64,000 nucleotides of DNA from G963676655 sp963678305 (GTDB lineage Bacteria > Verrucomicrobiota > Lentisphaeria > Victivallales > Victivallaceae): the NCBI GenBank assembly GCA_963678305.2, contig CAXXVV010000003.1, forward strand, positions 558,001-622,000, written 5' to 3'. Made by a program: the position numbers and the translations under genes. The notes under the pieces were generated by a model, which was given only the letters and a program-made list of their open reading frames with translations, was not told the DNA's origin and ran no database searches. Of this stretch, positions 1 through 9,226 are shown in pieces. Position 1 is the first letter of the stretch; each line of letters opens with the position of its first letter.

Positions 1-3000
1 TCCCATGACAGCCAGCTCCACTACCTGAGCGCCTGAATATGACGCATTCCGCAATACCTGTAGTTTAACATATCTAGCCTTGACCGGCTTGAACCAGGTT
101 TCTGTTCCGCCCGGTTCAGCCGGACATTCATTGCGGCTTTCATCAATTACGGTCCGCCAGTTTTTGTTATCGTTTGAAACAAGTATTTTGTAACGGTAGA
201 TATTTTTTCTTATCTCAAGGCTTAACTTGCGCCAGACATGAAAAACCAGTTTTATATGGTCTATCTCTTCTTCTTGGCCAAGGTCGACAGTTAACCATTG
301 CGGCATTTTAAACTCGCGTCTATTTGCGCCGGAATGCCAGAAATAATCATTATTATCCGAACCGTCCACTGCGTAGCCTGCGCTGAAACTTTGATAGGTT
401 GAGGAGACTTCCACCGGTTTATTCAAGGCAAAATTCACAAAACGTTTATATGGCGGCAATTTAATTTTATTTCGGCTGAATTCATAAATTCTGATTTCTC
501 CGGCTTTTATAGTTTCCCGAACCTTTAATCTTCCTTGTTCCATCTTGTGTTTGACTTCACGGCCGGCAAACAGTTCTACAACGTCATTAGCCGGAATATT
601 GGCGGTAATTTCAAAAGGAACGGATTTATATGGATAAGCGGCGGAAGCCTTGGCGGTTCCCAGTGGTTCTGTGATAAGCTCCTCCCGTTTAAGAGAGTAA
701 TTGAATATCGCGACAGTCCAGTTATTGCCTTTGCGGCTGATTGCCCACGAAATATCCGGCCGGTCATCCGGCGGCGTACTGATCGAAAACGGGGAAACGG
801 AGGCGAACAGATTACGAAAGAAATCTTCGCAAAAGCCGAGCAGTAACGGACGCAAAGTTCGTATTCTTCCCCGGCCCTCAATGGTAACACTCTTTTCTGA
901 ATTGACCAAATACTCGGGGGCTGTGATAATTACCTGACCTTTGCCGTAGCTGTTAATGGTTACGGCGGGAGAATTGTCCGCGGAATAGAGGCTTTTTGCG
1001 CCATGCAGTTTCAGTTTAAGGCATTTGAACTTCTGTTCTTTGAATTCATTGCCTGACTTCAGGTTTTTAATTTTTGTTGCGGAGAAAGCGCCATCGATTT
1101 CCACTCCGGTAAAGCCGCGGTCAAAAAGATCTTTGGCGTCAGCGGCATTCATAACGATAATGCCGCCATCCTTAACATAGTTCATTAATGCGGTCTTATA
1201 TTGAGAAGAAAGCGTTATTCCTCCCATCAGCACCAGCACTTTGTAACCGTCAAATATTTGCGGGTCGACTGCTTTTTCCGGATTGGGTTTTAACAAGTCG
1301 ATAATTTCTCCCAGAGGGGCGGTGACAGAATATTCGCCGGTGTTTCGGACATGACGATGCTCCGGCAGCAGCAAGTCATTGACCAGAGCATAGTTCATCC
1401 AGTCCGCCCGGTCAAAGGCCACTTTGTCGCCATAGCCACGTTCGCTAAGGTCGCGATACCAACCCTGTACCAGGGCAACCGGCGTATACACAGTTCCCTG
1501 TTCCGGTTGCCGCTTCATGTAATCGATCAGTTTTTTGACAATCCTGCCCGTCGGCGTCAGCCTGAATGTTCTATTGCCTTCAAGATCGTATATCAAGGAA
1601 CCGGGAAATCCTTCATTCATATAATAATTCAGTCCCAGCAAGAAAGGACGAAAAATATAGTACTGGAGATGCGGCAACGGGTAGCCCCAGTTCTCTCTAT
1701 CGGGTCTGTTATACCAGTCGCGTGTATAATAAGCGTATTGTTCCAGCGGTTCATGTCCGCGCCAGGACAACAGAAATTTGTTCCCGCCGCTTTGCCGGTT
1801 AACACCGCGCAGTAACGCCAGCAAATGAGCGTCTCCACCCTTTGCGGCAACACAAACCAGCTCTTTTCTGGCTTCGGCGATTGCATAGGGACTGAGGTAC
1901 ATGGTCCAGATAAGCGGTCTGGCATTAGGCGCAAGATAGCTGAGGCAATAGAGATCTTTCAACTTTTTGATTTTTTTGCGATCCCATTTGTAATCCGGTT
2001 TAGTACATCCCGGCAACTCTTTTTTCAATAATGGAGTTAATTCATTTTTAAGATAATCGACCGCAAATTTATCTTTCCAGAGATGCATTGAGGACCCGAC
2101 CCATTTTTTGCCGGTTTTCAAAAAATGAAAAACCGGTTCCAGTCGATATATCGGCTCCTCCGGCTGGCCGTCGCCAATCCAGATATGATTGACCCGGTCA
2201 ACGGTCTTTTGTGTCGGGGCTCTATTTCCAAACATGCGTTGATAATTAATCGTAAATAAAGGCCATTTTTTTGCAAGAAAATCGCTGACCTCTGTTCGTT
2301 GCCAGGAAACAAGTTTTGCATCTGGAGCGAATGCTCTAAGGTTCCAATGTCCGGGAATCATGGTTGGAAAAATTCCGGTTTCATAAAAGCGCCAGGCTGA
2401 TTCGGGATGCATTCTGATATAATTTCCCTGTTCGGCAAGATAGAAATCCTTCTTCCCTATTTTGCGCCGGGTCCAATATTTGCCCAGTGGAAACATTGTT
2501 GCCGGAGTCAACAGCGGAGATACTTTATTTTCCTTTATGCTTATGGCTGTTTTTTTTTTAGCTTCCGGCATTACTTTCAGATTTTTAATCTCAACATTTA
2601 CGCCTTTTGTTGCGGCAAAGAAAAACTTGACAAACTTGATTTTCTTGTTGCGAAAGCTGGACGACACTTTAACTGTTCTGGCAAATCCTTTCCAGGGCGT
2701 CATAGTTGCTGATTTAATATAAAGTCCTCCGGCGGAAACCGCGGAATTTACATACTTGCCGTTTGAATCATGCATATAAAATCCGCTTGAAAAATAAGCT
2801 TTTTTCCCGGTGGTACAGTTCCCGCGCCACTCAAAGCTGACCTGAATGGAAATGTCTTCATCAACCGGAATTTCGCGATCAAAAAAATAGTGGATTCCTT
2901 TGCCCTCAGCCTTTGCCGATATTTTCAGAATTTTTTTCCCGTCTTTATCGCTAAGTTCTACATTCCCGTCCTTGACCCATGGAAAGACTTTCCATAATTC

Positions 3001-3099
3001 AGGGGAATCCAGCAACATTGGAGAGACCGGTTTTTTTTCGGATTCAGCGACGCAGCACAATGCTAATGCCAATAAAGATACAATGATTTGAAATTTCAT
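1..3099 (-). CDS. Large secreted glycan-active protein with C-terminal F5/8C domain (partial)
   Basis: The frame is open from the ATG at 3097-3099 to the left edge, so 1033 codons are visible and the C-terminus is missing. It starts with a signal peptide (MKFQIIVSLLALALCC). A beta-sandwich-like region follows (about residues 40-160), then a long region resembling a TIM-barrel glycoside hydrolase with a glutamine-amidotransferase-like fold after it. From about residue 885 a discoidin (F5/8 type C) domain is recognisable: FALNKPVEVSSTY at its start and ARYVKLQVLRN near its end. F5/8C domains bind carbohydrates, so an extracellular polysaccharide-degrading role is inferred. The catalytic family is not recognised and no active-site residues are claimed. 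It begins 49 bases after the pseudopilin stop on the same strand and is probably the last seen gene of the operon starting near 6130. The ribosome site is weak (GAAG). Confidence 0.8.
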   Translation of the reverse strand, partial: MKFQIIVSLLALALCCVAESEKKPVSPMLLDSPELWKVFPWVKDGNVELSDKDGKKILKISAKAEGKGIHYFFDREIPVDEDISIQVSFEWRGNCTTGKKAYFSSGFYMHDSNGKYVNSAVSAGGLYIKSATMTPWKGFARTVKVSSSFRNKKIKFVKFFFAATKGVNVEIKNLKVMPEAKKKTAISIKENKVSPLLTPATMFPLGKYWTRRKIGKKDFYLAEQGNYIRMHPESAWRFYETGIFPTMIPGHWNLRAFAPDAKLVSWQRTEVSDFLAKKWPLFTINYQRMFGNRAPTQKTVDRVNHIWIGDGQPEEPIYRLEPVFHFLKTGKKWVGSSMHLWKDKFAVDYLKNELTPLLKKELPGCTKPDYKWDRKKIKKLKDLYCLSYLAPNARPLIWTMYLSPYAIAEARKELVCVAAKGGDAHLLALLRGVNRQSGGNKFLLSWRGHEPLEQYAYYTRDWYNRPDRENWGYPLPHLQYYIFRPFLLGLNYYMNEGFPGSLIYDLEGNRTFRLTPTGRIVKKLIDYMKRQPEQGTVYTPVALVQGWYRDLSERGYGDKVAFDRADWMNYALVNDLLLPEHRHVRNTGEYSVTAPLGEIIDLLKPNPEKAVDPQIFDGYKVLVLMGGITLSSQYKTALMNYVKDGGIIVMNAADAKDLFDRGFTGVEIDGAFSATKIKNLKSGNEFKEQKFKCLKLKLHGAKSLYSADNSPAVTINSYGKGQVIITAPEYLVNSEKSVTIEGRGRIRTLRPLLLGFCEDFFRNLFASVSPFSISTPPDDRPDISWAISRKGNNWTVAIFNYSLKREELITEPLGTAKASAAYPYKSVPFEITANIPANDVVELFAGREVKHKMEQGRLKVRETIKAGEIRIYEFSRNKIKLPPYKRFVNFALNKPVEVSSTYQSFSAGYAVDGSDNNDYFWHSGANRREFKMPQWLTVDLGQEEEIDHIKLVFHVWRKLSLEIRKNIYRYKILVSNDNKNWRTVIDESRNECPAEPGGTETWFKPVKARYVKLQVLRNASYSGAQVVELAVMG

Positions 3100-3148
3100 A
3101 AATTAATAATCTTCAATTGAGTATAAAGTTCAAGTTTCCAGCGGGAAA

Positions 3149-3808
3149 TTATTTCCAGCCCCAGTCTTTTAAAATGATTTTTGTTGAATTGCTGTTATCA
3201 ATTACCGGTTTTAAATATTTTTTTACCGAGCCGTCTCCAAAGGCGACATTGCTGCCGCCGCCATGTCTGGCGGAAACACCCATCGTTGTCGTTCTTACGT
3301 AATAATTAAGTAAAGTGTTATTGGTTTGTGCCGGATCATATTCGTGACGGCCGCCGTCAGCGTAAAACATTAATCTTGATGGATGTTTGCAACGGGTCAG
3401 TTTCCATAATGATGTGTTATTCAAGCATAGTGGGGGATAATTAATTCCGTATGAGGACATGACTTTCTGGTCCAAACCCGAGGAGCTTACAGCTCCGGGA
3501 AACAAGTCTGCAGGACACTGTAGCAGTTTTGATTTATCTGTCCAGTAGCCACCAGCTCCGACAGTAAGCCAGCGGCTGGATGACCCGACTATTTCAAACC
3601 AGTCATAATAGACCGGAAAGCTGGGATTGTCGTTAGTATACATAAGGGTTCCAAGCATCATTTGTTTGAGCTTGTTAGTACAGGATATTGCCTTGGCCCG
3701 GTCTCTTGCGCTGTTTAGAGCCGGCAAAAGCATACTGGCGAGGATTGCGATGATCGCAATCACGACTAGAAGTTCGATTAATGTAAATAGCTTTACACGG
3801 TTTTTCAT
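3149..3808 (-). CDS. Pseudopilin-like protein, H-X9-DG type
   Basis: A 219-residue protein with the type IV prepilin/pseudopilin N-terminus: short basic leader MKNRVKL, then FTLIELLVVIAIIAILASM, a membrane-spanning helix with the Glu at mature position 5. The C-terminus carries the processing-associated H-X9-DG motif (RHGGGSNVAFGDGSV). Proteins of this type are abundant in Planctomycetes and Lentisphaerota and resemble type II secretion pseudopilins; their exact job is unknown. The residue before the cleavage site is Leu, not the usual Gly. An AGGAG ribosome site precedes the ATG. It sits 84 bases after the GntR-type regulator and 49 before the large F5/8C protein, all on the minus strand, so it is probably co-transcribed with both. 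Confidence 0.9.
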   Translation of the reverse strand: MKNRVKLFTLIELLVVIAIIAILASMLLPALNSARDRAKAISCTNKLKQMMLGTLMYTNDNPSFPVYYDWFEIVGSSSRWLTVGAGGYWTDKSKLLQCPADLFPGAVSSSGLDQKVMSSYGINYPPLCLNNTSLWKLTRCKHPSRLMFYADGGRHEYDPAQTNNTLLNYYVRTTTMGVSARHGGGSNVAFGDGSVKKYLKPVIDNSNSTKIILKDWGWK

Positions 3809-3892
3809 ATTTTTCTCCTCTGCTGTTATTTTTGTAAAACCTGCTGATAATAAATTTTATGAACTGATATTTCCTGTTTATCCTATTTATGA

Positions 3893-5002
3893 TCACTCTT
3901 CGTGTTTATAGGTTCCGGCGGCGAAAAATTTGCTTGGCGCATAAGTGCGATAACCTGGACCGGGAGTTCCGTGCCGGATGCTCCGAACTAAAATTTCAGT
4001 TGCCATAACGGCGGCTTTCTCCCTGCTTGGAACAACCAGGTCCAGTTTTGCCGGGTAAGAGATTTTTTCAACCCTCGGATCGGTAATACCGCATAAATGT
4101 ATTTCTTCGAGTATCTCCTTTCCCTGTTCCGATTCATTCAATAGACGCATCAGTTCGTCAACAATGAAAAAACCGTCAGAAAAAAGAACTTCCGGCCGGT
4201 TGTCCGCGGCAAACAATTTATTATAAAAATATTCGGCCCGCTCACGCATATAACTTAATTGAGCGCTGGTGTCCGGATACAGCACAACTGAATCAAGATC
4301 AAAATCAACCCCTTCCTCACGCAATACCTTGCGAAACTGTTCAAAGGTGGTTACGCCCATTTTTGCCACGGCAAAGAATCCGAATTTTTTCGCACCGAGA
4401 GATTTGTAATACTTGACCGCATCCCTGACTCCACTCAGGTAATCATTTATCACCACCGGCCAGTCATATTTGTATTCATGCTCGTGAAATGAATTGAAAA
4501 TTGAACAGACCTTGCATTTGTGTTCTTTGAAATACTGATTGAGGTTGGGCGAAATAGTACTTCCAATATCCAGATAACCGTCTATCCGGTAACCGGGAAA
4601 ATCCCGCTCGGTGATTTTCCGGGTATCATCATAGATAAACATACTCGGATTGGCGCGAAATTCTGACGCGGAACTCTGGATTCCCTTTAATATGGTTGAA
4701 AAATATGCGCTGCCGGTTATCGCGCTGGCCGGATGGTTAGGGTTTTGATTCAGGATTATGCCAAGATTGATTATTCCGTTAATTGAATTGGCCTTTTGTT
4801 CCAGAACAAATGAACCGCTGCCCTGACGCCGGTCAATATAGCCTTTTTCCTGCATTGCCTTCAAGGCGTTGCGGACGCTTGTCCGGCTTACTTTGAAGCG
4901 TTCACAGATTTCTTTTTCACTGGGGAGAACTGAATTCGGCTGATATTTGCCGTTCCGGATTCCGGTTATCAGTTCATCCATTATTTCAGTATACAGCGGC
5001 AT
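3893..5002 (-). CDS. GntR-type regulator with LacI-like sensor domain
   Basis: A 369-residue transcription factor. Residues 1-70 form a GntR winged helix-turn-helix (LPSEKEICERFKVSRTSVRNAL, then the wing GSGSFV). Residues from about 75 onward look like the periplasmic-binding-protein sugar sensor of the LacI/GalR family, the arrangement known from AraR. It probably represses the operon it lies in until a sugar binds. The start overlaps the end of the upstream hydrolase gene (stop at 4986) by 17 bases, which indicates translational coupling. The likely operators are the inverted arms at 6143-6159 and 6190-6206. Confidence 0.88.
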   Translation of the reverse strand: MPLYTEIMDELITGIRNGKYQPNSVLPSEKEICERFKVSRTSVRNALKAMQEKGYIDRRQGSGSFVLEQKANSINGIINLGIILNQNPNHPASAITGSAYFSTILKGIQSSASEFRANPSMFIYDDTRKITERDFPGYRIDGYLDIGSTISPNLNQYFKEHKCKVCSIFNSFHEHEYKYDWPVVINDYLSGVRDAVKYYKSLGAKKFGFFAVAKMGVTTFEQFRKVLREEGVDFDLDSVVLYPDTSAQLSYMRERAEYFYNKLFAADNRPEVLFSDGFFIVDELMRLLNESEQGKEILEEIHLCGITDPRVEKISYPAKLDLVVPSREKAAVMATEILVRSIRHGTPGPGYRTYAPSKFFAAGTYKHEE

Positions 5003-6098
5003 ATTCTTCTTTCTTTATTTTTGCTCCGGCAAACTTTCCGCCCCACGGGAATATATATTGAGGATAAAGTCTGGCTGCTATTGCAACACTTGCCCAGCAG
5101 TGATAGCCCCATTGATCCTTGTCTCCCGGGACCATAACATTAGCCAGAAAACCATATCCGCGCTCAAGTGTCAGATCCAGGGCCGGGTTTGAGTTAAGCA
5201 GTTGCGCAAAAATTTCCAATCCCAGCAGCAGCCCCCAGGAATACGGGCCAACTTCGCTGCGGTCTATTGGGTTGGTACTGCCCGGATCTCCTCTATTCCG
5301 ATCATGCACCCAGTAGCCCTGTGGTATCTGGTGGATAACGGCCCAACTGACAATGACTTCGCTTACCACATCGAGAATTGTTTGGCGTTGCGTTTCATTT
5401 CCGGCTAAGACATAATAAGCGCTAACCATTGCATCCGAGGCATAGCAGCGATTGTGTAATGGAGATCCATGATATTTTGACTCTTTATTTCCGTCACGGA
5501 TATAGGCTGTAACCAGCTGCCAGCCTTTACGCCGGTAAATTTCATCATGAAACAGTTCATACATCGCACTGTAAAAACAGATACCTCTGGTTGTCGCGGT
5601 GTGATACATTTCCCGGTCGAGTTTTGCGCCGTCCATGTAGCCCAGCGCGAAGCCCTTTTCCCCGAGAAACCATTGCTGAATATAGGCATCATATTTCAGA
5701 ACAGCCTGGAGAATCCTGTCGCGCAGTTTATCAGTATGCGGCAGTTCTGCCGCTACATGAAGTAGCGCATAGGCCTGATCCAGAGTGTCAGCCACAAACC
5801 AGTTTAACGGGATACCGCGATTGGTTTCATAGAGATACCCCATATTAAAGGCGGCTTCATCTCCGTAAATCCCTTGCATCTTAATACTCCAGTCCGCCCA
5901 GCATTTAGCTGCCTCAAGGTAATCCGGGTTTCCAAAATACCGATAATGCGCCAGCAGGCCGCGAATATGAAAAGAATGCAGATAGCCGGCTCCGCATAAA
6001 TTCATTGAAATATGCATAGGCCCCAGTTCAAGCATTGCTTTGGAATAAATATCAGCAATTTGCCCGGCCTGATGTTCCAGCTTTTGATTAACGTTCAT
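4986..6098 (-). CDS. Alpha/alpha-barrel glycoside-hydrolase-like protein
   Basis: A 370-residue protein without a signal peptide, so probably cytoplasmic. It is rich in aromatic residues and helices and has the look of an (alpha/alpha)6 glycosidase such as the GH88/GH105 unsaturated glycuronyl hydrolases or GH76/GH127 relatives (HSFHIRGLLAHYRYFGNP, WADWSIKMQG, NRCYASDAMVSAYY). I cannot assign a GH family or the catalytic residues with certainty. It is the first gene of the minus-strand operon that continues into the GntR-type regulator, the pseudopilin and the F5/8C protein. A strong promoter with an embedded inverted repeat lies 38-66 bases upstream. The most likely role is intracellular breakdown of an oligosaccharide released by the secreted enzymes of the locus. 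Confidence 0.7.
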   Translation of the reverse strand: MNVNQKLEHQAGQIADIYSKAMLELGPMHISMNLCGAGYLHSFHIRGLLAHYRYFGNPDYLEAAKCWADWSIKMQGIYGDEAAFNMGYLYETNRGIPLNWFVADTLDQAYALLHVAAELPHTDKLRDRILQAVLKYDAYIQQWFLGEKGFALGYMDGAKLDREMYHTATTRGICFYSAMYELFHDEIYRRKGWQLVTAYIRDGNKESKYHGSPLHNRCYASDAMVSAYYVLAGNETQRQTILDVVSEVIVSWAVIHQIPQGYWVHDRNRGDPGSTNPIDRSEVGPYSWGLLLGLEIFAQLLNSNPALDLTLERGYGFLANVMVPGDKDQWGYHCWASVAIAARLYPQYIFPWGGKFAGAKIKKEEYAAVY

Positions 6099-6135
6099 CG
6101 ATTAAATCATCTTTCTGATAAATTAACTTTATTAT

Positions 6136-6164
6136 ATTATAGTAACAAAATAGATACAAGTCAA
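6136..6164 (-). promoter_or_regulatory. Sigma70 promoter of the 6098 operon
   Basis: Read on the minus strand, -35 TTGACT (6159-6164) is followed by a 17-base spacer and a consensus -10 TATAAT (6136-6141). The start codon of the first gene lies 38 bases beyond the -10 box. Confidence 0.75.
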
Positions 6165-6206
6165 GCCTTGTTTTATAAATTTTCAATATTTGTATCTTAT
6201 TTGTTA
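6143..6206. promoter_or_regulatory. Inverted operator arms in and above the promoter
   Basis: The left arm TAACAAAATAGATACAA (6143-6159) fills the spacer between -35 and -10. The right arm TTGTATCTTATTTGTTA (6190-6206) is its inverted copy with 15 of 17 bases matching and lies just upstream of the -35 box. A repressor bound to both arms would block RNA polymerase. The natural candidate is the GntR/LacI hybrid encoded at 3893-5002 in the same operon. Confidence 0.6.
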
Positions 6207-6268
6207 TCTTTAAGCACAAAAAAATTCTGCTTTGCCGGTACTTAACAACAAAGCAGAGAAAAATTACT

Positions 6269-7243
6269 TTAGTTTTTTAGCGGTAGCGCGATCGGTTCGC
6301 CTTCCGGTTTGTCGGGGAGGATTTGATAAATTGCCGTCAGCTTGTCGATGATTTCCTGCGACAACGGGCCTTTGCAGGCGGATTCGACGTTGCTTTCGAG
6401 TTCTTCAATGTTTCTGACCCCGGTCAGAACCGTGCTGACGCGTGAGTCTGAAAGCAGGAAACGGATACACAATTCCGGCAGAGAAATCCCCATGTCATGA
6501 ACCAGTTCATAGAGTTCGATAAACTGTTTTCTGCGTTTGGGGTCAAGTTCCGGGATCGGGTTGTTGATAACATCCTCCTGATATATCTTTGCCAGCACGC
6601 CCTGATGTACCGGAGAACCGCAGACCACGCCCATTTCATGTTTGCAGGCGGTGTCAAGAATGCCTTTTTCGGCATCGCGCCATAGCAGATTGTAGTTGAA
6701 TGCGGTCAATACCACATCGAAATTACCGGTATCCATGATCAGCGGCATTTCATCCGCGGTCGTACCGCCGAGTCCGGTAAACCTGGTGATTCCTTTTTCG
6801 ACGGCTTCCGCCAATACTTCCATGATCGGTCCGTTGTAATTTTCCGTATCGTCCCACCACGGCCAGAAGTTTGAATCCATCCAGCGGTCCGGTTCGTGGA
6901 TCATCAGGATGTCCACAGAATCACGTTTCAGGTTTTTCATACTCTGCGCCAATGCGCCGCGCAGGAAATCCGCGCTTTTTACGTTGAACGGTTCCGGTTT
7001 ATAGCCGAATTTGGTACTGATAATAAAATCTTCATCCATTTTGGATAAAGCATCTCCCAGTACTTCTTCACTGTCAAGATAACCGGGTGCGGTGTCGATA
7101 TAGTTTATTCCGAGTTCTTTTGCGCGTTTGATGACATCGCAAGCGGCGGCGCGCTCCGCTCCGTATGAACTGATAAACAGCCCGCCCAGCGACAATTCAG
7201 ATACTTCAAGGCCGGTCCGGCCCAATATGCGTTTTTTTAACAT
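6269..7243 (-). CDS. Aldo/keto reductase
   Basis: A 324-residue NAD(P)H-dependent oxidoreductase of the aldo/keto reductase superfamily, a TIM barrel. The start LGRTGLEVSELSLGG is characteristic, and the usual Asp-Tyr-Lys-His tetrad is visible: the Asp in INYIDTAP, the Tyr in PGYLDSEE, the Lys in STKFGY and the His in MIHEPDRW. The substrate cannot be told from sequence; sugar aldehydes or ketoses are likely given the surroundings. An AAGGAA ribosome site precedes the ATG. The zinc-type alcohol dehydrogenase lies upstream on the same strand with a 114-base gap, so the two may form an operon for interconverting polyols or sugars. Confidence 0.92.
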   Translation of the reverse strand: MLKKRILGRTGLEVSELSLGGLFISSYGAERAAACDVIKRAKELGINYIDTAPGYLDSEEVLGDALSKMDEDFIISTKFGYKPEPFNVKSADFLRGALAQSMKNLKRDSVDILMIHEPDRWMDSNFWPWWDDTENYNGPIMEVLAEAVEKGITRFTGLGGTTADEMPLIMDTGNFDVVLTAFNYNLLWRDAEKGILDTACKHEMGVVCGSPVHQGVLAKIYQEDVINNPIPELDPKRRKQFIELYELVHDMGISLPELCIRFLLSDSRVSTVLTGVRNIEELESNVESACKGPLSQEIIDKLTAIYQILPDKPEGEPIALPLKN

Positions 7244-7357
7244 GATGAAATTCCTTTTTTAAGCTATGTATAACACTGATTTTTAATTTTGCCGCAGGCA
7301 AAAAAGAAAACTTATTTCCGTGTTTTTCTGTATTTTCCGTGGTTGGATTTATTTTAA

Positions 7358-8371
7358 TTAGAATTTAAATATCGGCTTGAATTCGGTTTTGTTTTCAATT
7401 GCTTTGAATCCTTCGACAATCTGGTCGAAAGGCATGATCGAGGAACGGTATTTCTCCAGGTCGATAAACCCTTTTTCGACCAAAGAAACACATACGTCAT
7501 GAACCGTCGGACAATTTTCAGCCGGGCTTTTGAAGGAAAAGTTGATCCCGGATCCGAAACCTTCGATATGCGTTCCCATCCCGGCGCTGACGCCGTAGAT
7601 CGCCAAAGTTCCGTTTTTCTTTACCAGCGGGATATAATCATTGATTTGATCCATGATACCGGCGGCGTCGATCACCAGATCAAACTGGCCTTCCGGTTTC
7701 ATTCCCGCGCCAAGCGCGACAAAGGTGTCGGCTCCTACCGCCAGAGCGCGGTCCGCCCCTGACATGCTGTTGGCGATCGCGACGACCTCTTTTGCTCCGA
7801 ACATTGCGGCAAAGCGCATGTAGAACATGCCGACCGCGCCCGCGCCGATGACCGCGACGCGTTTTCCGAAGCAGTCCGGCTGGCTTTTGATGAAACTGTA
7901 GGTTTCTTTCATGGTTATCAGCAGAACCGCTTCCGGCATTTCTTTCCATTCAGCCGGAACTTTCATTTGATAAACGCAGTAGCCGGGGATTTCCTCTTCC
8001 GGGACTCCGTCGGCTTCAGCGGCTTTGATGTCGTTAACAAAGCCATATTCTGAGAAACCGCCGAATTCCGAGCCGTAGCCGTTGCGGGTGGTTCCGGGAA
8101 GAGTATAAACCGTTCTCAGAACCAGGTCACCTATTTCAAATGAGGTTACTTTACTGCCGACGGCAACGACTTCGCCGATGGTTTCATGGCCGAGTACGGC
8201 CGGATATTTGCTGCCCCACGGCAGTTTGTTGTGAATGATTTTTTTGTCGGTCCCGGTACAGGCCGTCGCGTAGAGATTTTTGCATAAGCATTCATATTCA
8301 CCGGGGTCCGGTAAATCCGGAATTTCTTTCAGTACCAGTTGATTGACATCTTCGATAATACACGCTTTCAT
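7358..8371 (-). CDS. Zinc-type medium-chain alcohol dehydrogenase
   Basis: A 337-residue medium-chain dehydrogenase/reductase. The N-terminal GroES-like domain has the catalytic zinc ligands: Cys in ATACTGTD and the His-Glu pair of VLGHETIGEVVAVG. A Rossmann fold follows with AVIGAGAVGMFYMR near residue 170. The four-cysteine structural zinc loop typical of many family members is absent. Such enzymes oxidise polyols or sugar alcohols (sorbitol-, threonine- or glucose-dehydrogenase-like), but the substrate is not determinable here. The start has a good AGGAG site eight bases upstream. Confidence 0.9.
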   Translation of the reverse strand: MKACIIEDVNQLVLKEIPDLPDPGEYECLCKNLYATACTGTDKKIIHNKLPWGSKYPAVLGHETIGEVVAVGSKVTSFEIGDLVLRTVYTLPGTTRNGYGSEFGGFSEYGFVNDIKAAEADGVPEEEIPGYCVYQMKVPAEWKEMPEAVLLITMKETYSFIKSQPDCFGKRVAVIGAGAVGMFYMRFAAMFGAKEVVAIANSMSGADRALAVGADTFVALGAGMKPEGQFDLVIDAAGIMDQINDYIPLVKKNGTLAIYGVSAGMGTHIEGFGSGINFSFKSPAENCPTVHDVCVSLVEKGFIDLEKYRSSIMPFDQIVEGFKAIENKTEFKPIFKF

Positions 8372-8691
8372 AAAGCACTGCTCCTGATTTGGAATTATAA
8401 ATAAAAATTATAAAAAGATGGAAAAGTAACAGAAAAGTATGCAGGCAGGAAGAATCAACCCTGCTTGGCTAAGATGTCGCAGTAGTTGAAATAAGATTTG
8501 GCCCATAAAGCCTGATTGTCAGAATTAAAAACCATTTTTATATAAATTCCTGATTTTCGCAAGTATACCGCGTCATAATATAATTGTCAAGGTGTTCCCT
8601 TGATAAATAAAACAAAAAAATGTTTGATATGCATTTTAAAGTCCATATATTATAGAACATCAACCGTATCAGGAAAAATTGAGGTGGAGAT
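8372..8691. other. Intergenic stretch between divergent genes
   Basis: AT-rich region between the dehydrogenase start and the small membrane protein. It contains a short open stretch on the minus strand (8455-8586, listed separately). An AT-rich run with TATATTATAG around 8645-8655 could be the -10 region for the downstream plus-strand gene. Nothing else is recognised. Confidence 0.4.
8455..8586 (-). pseudogene. Possible gene remnant or small ORF
   Basis: After an in-frame TGA, 43 codons are open on the minus strand and end with TGA at 8455. The last 26 start with an ATG at 8533-8535 (MVFNSDNQALWAKSYFNYC). The stretch has protein-like composition in an AT-rich intergenic region. It could be the 3' end of a lost gene or a small protein read with the AGGAA about 11 bases before the ATG. 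No family is recognised. Confidence 0.25.
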
Positions 8692-9174
8692 ATGGACCGG
8701 GAAAAAATAATAACCCATTTGAAAAGCCAGAGAACCTGGCGTTTGATTTTCTTGAGTATCATAACGCTTGGAATTTATACTGCACACTATATCAAACGTC
8801 AAACCTGCATATTTAATAAATATCTTGATCGGGAACAGAAAATTTCGCCCCTCCTTGCGTATTTAATCATGTTCATTTCATATGAAAGAGTGATCGTATT
8901 ATTGTTATCTGTTTTCATGAATCAGCTTATAAGTGAAGACATGAATTTTTTCCGTAACTTACTGAGGTTGATTCTAGTGATTGTTTGGGCTTTTCAAGTC
9001 AGAAATAGAATTAATAAGCTTCTCCTTTTAAGTGCAAACCGGACCCTGTGGCTGAATCGTGGTTTGACCTTCTTTTTCACAATTTTTTATATCAATTATA
9101 TGATTAACAGCTTAAATGAAAATTCTGATAAGGAAGAAATAATGGCAGCTCCCCCTCCATTACCTAAATGCTGA
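8692..9174 (+). CDS. Small membrane protein, DUF4234-like
   Basis: A 160-residue protein with several hydrophobic helices and no signal cleavage site. The segment WRLIFLSIITLGIYTAHYI resembles the first helix of DUF4234 proteins, where a TLGIY motif is typical. The N-terminus (MDREKIITHLKSQRTW) is charged and probably cytoplasmic. The C-terminus ends in a proline-rich tail (MAAPPPLPKC). A strong GAGGTGGAG ribosome site precedes the ATG. It stands alone, divergent from the dehydrogenase and about 180 bases before argB. Its function is unknown. Confidence 0.7.
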   Translation: MDREKIITHLKSQRTWRLIFLSIITLGIYTAHYIKRQTCIFNKYLDREQKISPLLAYLIMFISYERVIVLLLSVFMNQLISEDMNFFRNLLRLILVIVWAFQVRNRINKLLLLSANRTLWLNRGLTFFFTIFYINYMINSLNENSDKEEIMAAPPPLPKC

Positions 9175-9226
9175 TAATTTTTGGAATTATTGAACAGCTT
9201 CAAGCCTTCAACCTTCAACTCCTGTT

